A stretch of 17,130 bases of DNA from an archaeon (GTDB lineage: Archaea > Altiarchaeota > Altiarchaeia > IMC4 > QMZM01), in NCBI GenBank assembly GCA_029933895.1, contig JAOZNG010000009.1, forward strand, positions 1-17,130. Reading direction: 5' to 3'. Position 1 is the first letter of the stretch. Each line of letters opens with the position of its first letter. Below the pieces are notes generated by a model. It made no database searches. It was not told the DNA's origin and saw only the letters and a list, made by a program, of their open reading frames with translations. This document shows positions 7,318 to 13,776 of the stretch, piece after piece. Position numbers and translations under genes: made by a program.

Positions 7318-8898
7318 ATGGTACGCTTTATTGGAACAATAGAGGGCGAGGTCAAGACCACCAGATTCAGCATCCTATTATCGACGCATGATGTGGAAAA
7401 AGGCTGTTTTGTGAAAATAAACCATGAAGTCTACGGCTGGGTGCTGGCCCGCATAGACGGCCTGAGGAGGTACATAGAGGACGGGGATGAGGTCCTGATG
7501 GCAGACGCTAAAACCGTAGGATACAAGGACAGAGACCAGGTATTGATTCCCAGAAGCCCCTTCAAGCCCAACGAGAAAGTCTACGCAGCAGACAAGGAAT
7601 TGATCAGGGAGGTGCTGGGTTTAAGCCAGAGCCGGGGCAGAAACATCTATCTAGGATTGTTGGAGGGGCATGACATCCCAGTCTACCTGAGCACCTCCAA
7701 GACCATAGGGAAGCATGTTTCCGTTTTGGCGAAAACAGGTGCCGGCAAAAGCTATACCGTTGCTGTACTACTCGAGGAGTTGCTCAAAAACAACATACCC
7801 ATCGTGGTAATAGACCCCCACGGGGAATACGCCACCCTGAGAGATGAAAACGATGACTTCGACCGGATGCTTAAATACGGCGTCAAGCCGAAAAGTTATG
7901 AATCGAAAATCAGGGAGTACGCTGTCAACATATTAACCAACCCTGGGGCGGAGAAACTAATCCTCAACCCCCGGTTCAGCCTCCAGGAGTTGATTGACAT
8001 CATACCCATGAGGCTGACGGACAGGCAGAAGTCTCTGGTCTATGAAGCCCTCAAGCGCCTGGAGCATAAGGATTACTCCCTCCAGGATTTGATTAATGTG
8101 GTGAAGATGGAGGGTGATAAGAGCGGCTGGAAGGTTGTGTCGGGGCTTGAGACCCTCAGGAACTCCGGTATCTTCGACGGGAAACCCCTGACCGAGAGAG
8201 ATGTTGTGAGGGAGGGTCAGGCTACCATACTAAACCTTAAGGGGGCGGAGCCACAGATTCAGGAGCTGGTCATCACCAAGATAGCAGGTGACTTGTTTAA
8301 TTCAGCCAAGATTGGGGAACTACCTGCTTTCTTCTTCCTTATTGAGGAGGCACATAACTTCTGCCCAGAAAGGGGTTTCGGGGATGTTTTGTCATCTAAT
8401 TTGTTGAGGAACATCGCCTCCGAGGGCCGGAAGTTCGGATTCTATCTCTGTGTGGTAAGCCAGAGACCTGCTAGGGTGGACAAGAACGTTTTATCTCAAT
8501 GCAACACCCAGATAATATTGAAGGTTACTAACCCAAACGACTTGAGGGCTATAAGTCAGTCCATTGAGGGATTCACTCCCGGGATGGAGCAGGATATTAA
8601 GCAGCTGTCTGTGGGACAGGCTCTTCTTGTTGGTGAATGCGTGGAGCAGCCTATTACCGTGAACATCAGGGCCAGAGAGACAAGACATAAATCCTCCGTC
8701 AAGGTCAGGGACAAGCCAAAACCTCCTGTGGAGGAAGAAAAGAGCGGTATTGCAGGGAAAATAAAGCCCCTGTTCCTGAAAAATGAGACTGAAGAGAAAA
8801 CAGGCATCAGGGAGATTGAGCTGAGAAAAAAAAGGAAAAAGAAAACACTCAAGGATAAGCTGGCATCAATATTCCTTAAAGACGAGGATGGGGTTTAA
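7318..8898 (+). CDS. herA: HerA-type hexameric DNA translocase/helicase ATPase (HAS-barrel plus DUF87)
   Basis: HerA-FtsK family ATPase; HerA usually pumps DNA into or out of the NurA nuclease during end resection. It has 526 residues. The N-terminal HAS-barrel is about residues 1-90; Walker A is AKTGAGKS (138-145), followed by VIDPHGEY (164-171), Walker B FFFLIEEAH (338-346, acidic pair Glu343-Glu344), and the sensor and arginine-finger region ASEGRKFGFYLCVVSQRPAR (367-386). Up to about residue 455 it matches the family. The last 70 residues are a charged tail with two similar short segments, GKIKPLFLKNE and DKLASIFLKDE, and a run of basic residues between them. No NurA, Mre11 or Rad50 gene is in the window, so it may be a HerA paralogue with another partner. 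ATG 7318 follows a TATA-like box and lacks a ribosome binding site. Confidence 0.87.
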   Translation: MVRFIGTIEGEVKTTRFSILLSTHDVEKGCFVKINHEVYGWVLARIDGLRRYIEDGDEVLMADAKTVGYKDRDQVLIPRSPFKPNEKVYAADKELIREVLGLSQSRGRNIYLGLLEGHDIPVYLSTSKTIGKHVSVLAKTGAGKSYTVAVLLEELLKNNIPIVVIDPHGEYATLRDENDDFDRMLKYGVKPKSYESKIREYAVNILTNPGAEKLILNPRFSLQELIDIIPMRLTDRQKSLVYEALKRLEHKDYSLQDLINVVKMEGDKSGWKVVSGLETLRNSGIFDGKPLTERDVVREGQATILNLKGAEPQIQELVITKIAGDLFNSAKIGELPAFFFLIEEAHNFCPERGFGDVLSSNLLRNIASEGRKFGFYLCVVSQRPARVDKNVLSQCNTQIILKVTNPNDLRAISQSIEGFTPGMEQDIKQLSVGQALLVGECVEQPITVNIRARETRHKSSVKVRDKPKPPVEEEKSGIAGKIKPLFLKNETEEKTGIREIELRKKRKKKTLKDKLASIFLKDEDGV

Positions 8899-8970
8899 AT
8901 GAAAAACAAGCTTTTATTGTCTCTGGTTGTTCTTTTACTGGCTTCATGTATTCATGCAGACAGTGAATAA
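8899..8970 (+). CDS. 23-codon ORF encoding a lipoprotein-type signal peptide, possibly the detached N-terminus of the GH15 protein
   Basis: The ATG follows the HerA stop immediately, with GAGG 8884-8887 and GGGG upstream as a possible ribosome binding site. The peptide begins MKNKLLLSLVVLLLASC: a basic start, a hydrophobic core of about ten residues, then a lipobox (LAS-Cys17). It ends with TAA at 8968-8970, one base before an ATG (8972) of the glycoside hydrolase frame. The hydrolase lies in the next frame and none of its own candidate starts has a ribosome binding site. A one-base shift between about 8950 and 8968 would give one exported lipoprotein. This may be a real frameshift, a sequence error, programmed frameshifting, or a small coupled peptide. 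Confidence 0.6.
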   Translation: MKNKLLLSLVVLLLASCIHADSE

Positions 8971-8971
8971 G

Positions 8972-10156
8972 ATGTTCACGAGAAAAGAGAAGCAGGAGCT
9001 GAAGAAGATACAGAAAAAAAGCCTTGGGGTTATTGACTCAGTATACCTCAGGAACGGAGGGATCATGGCCTCCCCCCCGGAAGCCAGATACCCCTACGTC
9101 TACCCCCGGGATCTGGCGTTAACACTGCGGGTGATGAACGAACTAAAGGACTACAGGAGAGTGAAGAAGTCGCTGGATTTCCTGCTGAAGGTACAGAGAG
9201 AAACCGGTGAATGGGCTCAGAGATACGACCCGGAAGGCAATATAGCAAGCTACCGGCCACCGCAGCTGGACTGCAACGGGCTGGTGCTCCACATGCTGCG
9301 GCTGTACTATGAGAGCACAGAAGATAGGAAATTCATGGAAAAAGCATGGAAGTCCATCAATCAAGGAGTGGAGTTCATCAAGGAGCACTACCTGCCAGAG
9401 GAAAGACTACTGTTCTCGCTCAACAGCATCCATGAGTGGCCTCCAATGGAGGCTGGATTCGATGTATGGGTTAACGTAACCTGCTATTCCGGGATACGTA
9501 GCAGCTACAAGATAGCAACCCTCATAAAGAAAAAAGACAAAGCCGAGGAATGGCGGGACCTGGCAAGAGACCTCTGGATAGGCATCTCCAAAAAACTCAT
9601 CGACGGCAACCGCTTCATCAAACTAGAAGACCACCGACGGATAAGCGACGCAGACATCAGCGAGATGGCGCCCTACATCACCAGATGCATAGGAATCAAC
9701 GAAACAGTCATGAAAAACACAGTGAAATACATCGAAGAAAACCTCTGGGACCAAGAGCTCACAGGAATCTGCAGATACATGGAGAAATACGGGAAACCCG
9801 GCAGAAACAACGGGGGATACGGGCCCTACTCGATGTACACCGGCTGGATGGCCCAATACTACCTGGACATAGATGAAACAGATAAGGCAGAGAAATACAT
9901 TAAATGGTTTCTGGAATACAACAGGGGCGGATTAATCCCCGAACACGTCTCGACAAAAAAAAGATTCAAGCAATGGAAGAGGGAGGCAGTCGAGGTCGGC
10001 CGATACAGCAGCGTAGGAAGGAAAGAAGAAGCCCAGAGGGTATTGAAGAGCGAGGAATACAAAAACAACCTGGTCTACTGGGTTGTGCCACTGACGTGGA
10101 GCCACGCCGAATACCTGAAAATCTACTACAAGCTAACAGAGAAGGGATTAATATAA
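8972..10156 (+). CDS. GH15-like glycoside hydrolase (glucoamylase/glucodextranase/trehalase-type alpha-toroid)
   Basis: Probable exo-acting alpha-glucosidase of the (alpha/alpha)6-barrel class; the substrate is unknown. It has 394 residues from ATG 8972, about the size of a GH15 catalytic domain without accessory domains. The opening block YPYVYPRDLALTLRVM (40-55) with its Arg-Asp, the PPQLDCNGLVLHML block (96-109), HEWPPMEAGFDVWVN (154-168) with candidate general acid Glu160, and GGLIPEHVS (319-327) with candidate base Glu324 follow the family order, ending with YWVVPLTWSHAEYL. The frame is open back to TTG 8927, so GTG 8963 or ATG 8954 could also start it. A signal-peptide ORF lies just upstream in another frame. 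Codon use is unlike the neighbours: residues 177-300 contain no T-ending codon, suggesting foreign origin. It converges on gpgP with a 9-base overlap, so glucosylglycerate or a storage glucan is a possible substrate, by context only. Confidence 0.72.
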   Translation: MFTRKEKQELKKIQKKSLGVIDSVYLRNGGIMASPPEARYPYVYPRDLALTLRVMNELKDYRRVKKSLDFLLKVQRETGEWAQRYDPEGNIASYRPPQLDCNGLVLHMLRLYYESTEDRKFMEKAWKSINQGVEFIKEHYLPEERLLFSLNSIHEWPPMEAGFDVWVNVTCYSGIRSSYKIATLIKKKDKAEEWRDLARDLWIGISKKLIDGNRFIKLEDHRRISDADISEMAPYITRCIGINETVMKNTVKYIEENLWDQELTGICRYMEKYGKPGRNNGGYGPYSMYTGWMAQYYLDIDETDKAEKYIKWFLEYNRGGLIPEHVSTKKRFKQWKREAVEVGRYSSVGRKEEAQRVLKSEEYKNNLVYWVVPLTWSHAEYLKIYYKLTEKGLI

Positions 10157-10957
10157 CCCTCCAATAATATCCAAGACAGCCTGATTCCAGCCTACCGGAC
10201 CAACACCCTCAGTCTTAACCAAATCCTCCCTCATAAAGTCAGCGAACCCGCCGCCAGGTTTCCTTACCAGAACAGGCACGTCAACGTTATCCAGTAAAGG
10301 GAAGTCATTACAGCTGTCGCCTAAGCCAACAGTCCTACCCCTGAAACCATTCCTCCTAAATGTTTCCGTCAGAATATTAACAGCCCTCCCCTTGTCGTTG
10401 TCGCCCATCAAGTGAGAGAACAAACCCCCTCTGGTGTAACCCAAGCCTTTCTCTCGTATTAACTCAATCACCCTCTCTCTCTCCTCAACAGAGCATTCCA
10501 TGAGAAAGGGTTCATCGTATTCCCTCCTCTTGGAGAGTTCAGCTGACCTCCTATCTAAACCAGAGATTTCCATCAAATCCTCAACGCTCAAGTCCCCGAA
10601 ACCCCTGATTTCGCATTCACATTCCAGCTTAATCTCACCTAATATCCTCCTTAGCTTCTCATACCTGGTGCCTAACTCTATAACACCGTAGCCCTCAATC
10701 ATTCCATCGAATTCCACATCCCGGAAATACCCTTCTGGGATAAAAACAGCGCCGCCGTTCTCGGAAATAAAAGGACCCTCTACATCCATCTCCCCCTGAC
10801 AGTATAGTATCTCCGATCTCGTCTTGCTGGTGCAGAAAATCAAAGGAATATCCTTCCTCTTCACCTCCTGCAGGGCTGGTAACGCATCATGGAAGGAATA
10901 TTTAACGTCCAGCAGGGTTCCGTCAAGGTCCGAGTAGATAATCAATTCCTCACCCAT
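10148..10957 (-). CDS. gpgP: Glucosyl-3-phosphoglycerate phosphatase (HAD superfamily, mannosyl-3-phosphoglycerate phosphatase type)
   Basis: Removes the phosphate from glucosyl-3-phosphoglycerate to release the compatible solute glucosylglycerate. From ATG 10957 it has 269 residues, usual for this HAD-IIB family. Motif I is YSDLDGTLLD (8-17; nucleophile Asp10 and acid Asp12). FCTSKTRSEI (41-50) and ISENGGAVFIPEG (64-76) are the MPGP-family signatures, and motif IV is GLGDSCNDFPLLDNVD in the C-terminal third. The frame extends to TTG 10966, inside the end of gpgS; I prefer the ATG because MGEELIIYSDLDGT is the normal family N-terminus. That ATG begins one base after the gpgS stop, a coupled two-gene operon. 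Phosphatases of this family accept both the mannosyl and glucosyl esters, so the glucosyl assignment follows from the GpgS neighbour. Confidence 0.88.
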   Translation of the reverse strand: MGEELIIYSDLDGTLLDVKYSFHDALPALQEVKRKDIPLIFCTSKTRSEILYCQGEMDVEGPFISENGGAVFIPEGYFRDVEFDGMIEGYGVIELGTRYEKLRRILGEIKLECECEIRGFGDLSVEDLMEISGLDRRSAELSKRREYDEPFLMECSVEERERVIELIREKGLGYTRGGLFSHLMGDNDKGRAVNILTETFRRNGFRGRTVGLGDSCNDFPLLDNVDVPVLVRKPGGGFADFMREDLVKTEGVGPVGWNQAVLDIIGGLY

Positions 10958-10958
10958 T

Positions 10959-12392
10959 CTATTCAATAAAGTGCGAGATTATTCTGTTGGAGCGGTCCAC
11001 GTAAATCCTTATGTAAGACAGAATCATGTTGGAGGTGAACTTGTTAACCCTGTCCTGGAGCGTTGACTTCAGGGTAGCATAACTGTACCCCCTCCTCAGG
11101 TTAACCTCTCTCTTTATATCATCCCAGGGCCTTAAAAGCTTCGGTTTATTGTTCACAGAGCGCATGTAGCCGGATTTAATTATATCCCTGTAGCGTTCAA
11201 TCCTCTCCCTGTCTTCTCTCACCTGTCTCTCCCCGTAGGTAAGCCGGCTGGGTATTTTTTCAGCGATTCTTTTGTAGACGTCTATCATGTCCGTTGCCTC
11301 CTCCTCGTATTCCCTGATGAGGGAATCAAAATCCCCCAACCCCTCAATAAAACCATATCTCCTGAGCCAGTAAAAAAGGGCCATAGAGATTTCCTCCAGC
11401 ATTTCATCGGCATGATCTTCATCCCCAGGTATGTGCCTGAAGAATCCGAAGTTGTATTCCGCCATCTTCTCTATGCCGAACTCCTTCCACAGCTGGCAGA
11501 GTATTGATGTCTCGATGTCGTAGCCGTTGGAGAACTGAAGCTTGTTGATGGCGTACCTTGTGATAGCGCATTCCCCGCTGAATGGGTGGGTGATTTTATT
11601 TAAGCCAGATAAGACATCATGCTTGTTCAAAACCTGGAACATGGGGATGCCAAACAACCTGGAGAGGCGGCCTCCCATCTTGAAACCCTTAGGTATCTTG
11701 TGGAGCCTGATATAGGATGCCTTAGTGAATGCCTTCGAGGATTGGGGTTCATCTCTTCTGGCTTCAGAGTTCCAGCCCCTCAGGATGGGCTGACAGAGGC
11801 CTTTAACGTAGTGCTTCCTGAAGGAGACTATGTCCGAGTCAACAAAGCATATAATGTCCCCGTAGGTTACTGGCACAGAAAACCACATGTTAGCGCCTTT
11901 ACCGTTCTTCAGGTCCTCTATCTCCTCCCTGCTTAGAATGCCCTGCTCCATGTATATCCTGTGGAGTTCAGGGTCTATCTGGCTCTGTATCCTGAAAGAG
12001 AAATCATACCTGCCCTGCAGTGCCCTCATCTTACCCTCGGGCAGGCCCCTCACAAACTCAACCTCCTTCTCAAAGGTCTTGGAGTACTTGATGGCAATAG
12101 ATAAAAGAAACTCCATGAACTCCATGTCCACCTTATCATCCTCCGTTCTTGAGCTGTCGGCGATAACCACCTCATCAATCACTCCCTCATCTATCAGGCT
12201 GCCGCAGGTGCTTATAACATTCAACACCGCCCTATTGTATCTCATGTCGTTTTTGTTGAACGTGGGTACCACAACAGAAATAGCAACCGGTCTCTTCCCT
12301 GACCCATCCAGTACATGGTTTTCCAGCTTAAGTTTCTCAATCTCCAGGGCCCTTACAGGCCTAGGCTGTTTATAGTATAAATCCGTATCCAC
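10959..12392 (-). CDS. gpgS: Glucosyl-3-phosphoglycerate synthase (GT81)
   Basis: Transfers glucose from a nucleotide sugar to D-3-phosphoglycerate, the first step of glucosylglycerate synthesis, a compatible solute made under salt or nitrogen stress in several archaea and bacteria. It has 477 residues. The GT-A signatures are VVVPTFNK (40-47), the acceptor-side GKGANMW (164-170), the metal-binding FVDSDI (183-188), HPFSGECAITR (269-279) and SNGYDIETSIL (288-298). These match GT81 rather than mannosyl-3-phosphoglycerate synthase (GT55). A helical C-terminal part of roughly 150 residues follows the core and makes the protein longer than many homologues. The start is GTG 12392, with no ribosome binding site and a TATA-like TTTAATATC about 23 bases upstream, so probably leaderless. 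It is divergent from the YihY-like gene and followed directly by gpgP. Confidence 0.9.
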   Translation of the reverse strand: MDTDLYYKQPRPVRALEIEKLKLENHVLDGSGKRPVAISVVVPTFNKNDMRYNRAVLNVISTCGSLIDEGVIDEVVIADSSRTEDDKVDMEFMEFLLSIAIKYSKTFEKEVEFVRGLPEGKMRALQGRYDFSFRIQSQIDPELHRIYMEQGILSREEIEDLKNGKGANMWFSVPVTYGDIICFVDSDIVSFRKHYVKGLCQPILRGWNSEARRDEPQSSKAFTKASYIRLHKIPKGFKMGGRLSRLFGIPMFQVLNKHDVLSGLNKITHPFSGECAITRYAINKLQFSNGYDIETSILCQLWKEFGIEKMAEYNFGFFRHIPGDEDHADEMLEEISMALFYWLRRYGFIEGLGDFDSLIREYEEEATDMIDVYKRIAEKIPSRLTYGERQVREDRERIERYRDIIKSGYMRSVNNKPKLLRPWDDIKREVNLRRGYSYATLKSTLQDRVNKFTSNMILSYIRIYVDRSNRIISHFIE

Positions 12393-12410
12393 TTTATAAC
12401 TTAAAATAGA

Positions 12411-12419
12411 GATATTAAA
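12411..12419 (-). promoter_or_regulatory. TATA-like box for gpgS-gpgP, probable leaderless GTG start
   Basis: TTTAATATC on the minus strand is centred about 23 bases before the gpgS GTG, so transcription should begin at or near the start codon. It resembles the TTTAATATAA box of Idi2. There is no Shine-Dalgarno sequence. Confidence 0.5.
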
Positions 12420-12472
12420 TTACGGCTTGGGGTTCAGCAAAGGGTGGATTATAGGGTGAGCAAAATAACGAC

Positions 12473-12480
12473 TTTATAAT
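12473..12480 (+). promoter_or_regulatory. TATA-like box for the YihY/BrkB gene
   Basis: TTTATAAT lies about 45 bases before ATG 12522. Transcription starting about 25 bases downstream would leave a leader of about 20 bases that holds the palindrome at 12508-12520. Confidence 0.5.
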
Positions 12481-12507
12481 GGCTACTGTAAATAATAAGA
12501 CTGCTGG

Positions 12508-12520
12508 GTGTTGACAACAC
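12508..12520. repeat. Perfect 13-bp palindrome GTGTTG-A-CAACAC just before ATG 12522
   Basis: Six-base arms around a single central base end one base before the start codon. The site would lie in the short leader of the transcript, a place where a bound repressor or a small stem could block expression of the membrane protein. The role is inferred. Confidence 0.45.
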
Positions 12521-12521
12521 T

Positions 12522-13346
12522 ATGAATCCAAGAGAATTTGCAGCCTTACTCGGTGATACATTCACTGAATGGAATAACAAAAACATTTCTTTACTAGCAG
12601 CTTCCCTCGCCTATTATGCCGTATTCTCCCTGGCTCCCCTGCTGGTTATATCAATCTCCGTATTCGGCTACTTCTCTGGAAAAGAGGAGGTAAAAGGCAA
12701 GGCCCTCGAGTATTTACAGGCTTTTCTGGGAGAGAGAGCGGCTGAAATGATTGAGGTGATGGTGGGGAACATGGGAACACCGGACTCTGGTGTATTAGCC
12801 ACGGTCCTGGGCGTTGCTGTCTTAATCTATGCTGCTACCGGCATCTTCTTTAATGCTAGGAGAGCTCTAAACAATATCTGGGATTTCGATCCAGAGAAGG
12901 GCAGGGGTTTATGGTATATAATAAACTCCCGTCTGCTTTCTTTCGCTTTGGTTATGGGTGTGGGTTTCTTATTGCTTGCTTCGGTTTTTGCCAGCACCTT
13001 GGTTCCCTCTGTTCTCTTCTACCAGCCCCTGACCGGGCTCCTGAACTTTATATTCTCTCTTATCTCGGTGGCGCTGCTTTTTTCAGTGCTCTATACGCTC
13101 CTGCCTTCGGTGAGGGTTCCCTGGGTTGATGTGTATCTGGGAGCTGTTTTAGCATCTCTCCTGTTTAACTTAGGTAATCTTTTTGTGGGATTATATCTGG
13201 ACTACAGTGATATAGCCTCTCTCCATGGGGCGGCAGGCTCTCTTGTCCTGATTCTGGTGTGGGTTTATTACTCAGCACAGATCTTCCTTTTTGGGGCAGT
13301 ATTCACCAGAAAGTATTCTGGGCGTTTCGGTTCACGCAGCAGTTGA
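12522..13346 (+). CDS. YihY/BrkB-family integral membrane protein
   Basis: Inner (cytoplasmic) membrane protein of the YihY/virulence factor BrkB family, once misnamed ribonuclease BN; the molecular function is not established, and transport has been proposed for some members. It has 274 residues and six predicted transmembrane helices at about 25-50, 90-110, 137-165, 171-195, 201-224 and 238-262. Family signatures visible are LAASLAYYAVFSLAPLLVI (25-43), TGIFFNARRALNNIWDFDP (106-124) and SLHGAAGSLVLILVWVYYSAQIFLFGAVFT (233-262). ATG 12522 is the only reasonable start; GGGTG 12506-12510 is a weak ribosome binding site. It is divergent from gpgS across 129 bp and followed by a broken CorA gene. 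A link with osmotic balance would fit the compatible-solute neighbours but is speculation. Confidence 0.9.
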   Translation: MNPREFAALLGDTFTEWNNKNISLLAASLAYYAVFSLAPLLVISISVFGYFSGKEEVKGKALEYLQAFLGERAAEMIEVMVGNMGTPDSGVLATVLGVAVLIYAATGIFFNARRALNNIWDFDPEKGRGLWYIINSRLLSFALVMGVGFLLLASVFASTLVPSVLFYQPLTGLLNFIFSLISVALLFSVLYTLLPSVRVPWVDVYLGAVLASLLFNLGNLFVGLYLDYSDIASLHGAAGSLVLILVWVYYSAQIFLFGAVFTRKYSGRFGSRSS

Positions 13347-13426
13347 ACCGTTCACCTAAACGCCATCCTTCAGGAGCAGGGAGGTAATCTATCCAGAGGC
13401 CATTTTACAGGATAACAGCCGGAGCA

Positions 13427-13668
13427 GACGTGATTTCCGGGATGCTTGACATCTACCTCTCCAGCGTAAGCAACCGGATGAACGAGGTCATAAGGCCCTT
13501 ACCGTAATAGCCACCATCTCCATATCCCTGACGTTTATTGCAGGAGTCTATGGAATGAACTTCAAGCACATGCCGGAGCCGGGGTGGCGGTACGGGTATC
13601 CTGTCGTGTGGGCGATAATGATTTTGACAACCTTCTCCATGTTCCTGTACTCCAGGAGAAAGAAATAG
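13427..13668 (+). pseudogene. corA: C-terminal remnant of a CorA-family magnesium channel gene, frameshifted
   Basis: Two adjoining frames encode the end of a CorA protein. The first (13427-13495) gives DVISGMLDIYLSSVSNRMNE, the conserved helix before the pore. After a one-base loss in GGCCC near 13494-13498, the next frame gives LTVIATISISLTFIAGVYGM followed by NFKHMPEP: transmembrane helix 1 with the CorA signature YGMN. A second hydrophobic segment and SRRKK then end at TAG 13666-13668. Adding one base (AGG GCC CTT) restores the expected NEVIRALTVIAT. The several hundred N-terminal and cytoplasmic residues are missing; upstream of 13427 the same frame stays open back to 13388 but does not resemble CorA, and TAA at 13385-13387 blocks it. 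The piece fills most of the 430-bp space between the YihY gene and alaS, and cannot make a working channel. Confidence 0.82.
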
Positions 13669-13682
13669 CTGGGGGGATAGAA

Positions 13683-13713
13683 GTTAAACAAGAAGGGATG
13701 TGTTGTTATTAAC
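13683..13713. repeat. Imperfect inverted repeat between the CorA remnant and alaS
   Basis: GTTAAACAA (13683-13691) pairs with TTGTTATTAAC (13703-13713) with a two-base bulge and an 11-base loop. It could be a weak transcript hairpin or a protein site. No run of U follows, so it is not a convincing terminator. Confidence 0.25.
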
Positions 13714-13739
13714 TGCCAAGCATCTGACCAGAAGAAGGT

Positions 13740-13766
13740 AATCGGATTTTAATGCTCAATCTGATT
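13740..13766. promoter_or_regulatory. Pair of AATCnGATT palindromes flanking the alaS TATA-like box
   Basis: AATCGGATT (13740-13748) and AATCTGATT (13758-13766) are two copies of the same near-palindrome, 18 bp apart. The TATA-like TTTTAATG (13747-13754) between them is centred about 26 bases before ATG 13777, so the alaS transcript is probably leaderless; no ribosome binding site is present. A regulator bound to both sites would cover the promoter. The repeats are seen; the regulation is inferred. Confidence 0.45.
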
Positions 13767-13776
13767 CTTAATAGTA

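Noticed and set aside
9550..9876. 108-codon plus-strand frame rich in Arg, His and Gln
   Set aside because: It is an out-of-frame reading of the GH15-like gene made possible by the lack of T-ending codons there; the composition is not protein-like.
11887..12375. 162-codon plus-strand open frame
   Set aside because: It lies wholly within gpgS, whose GT81 motifs on the other strand are clear; the translation has no recognisable features.
13347..13426. Possible N-terminal continuation of the CorA remnant
   Set aside because: All frames here contain stops or give text that I cannot match to CorA, so I kept the pseudogene to the part with clear similarity.
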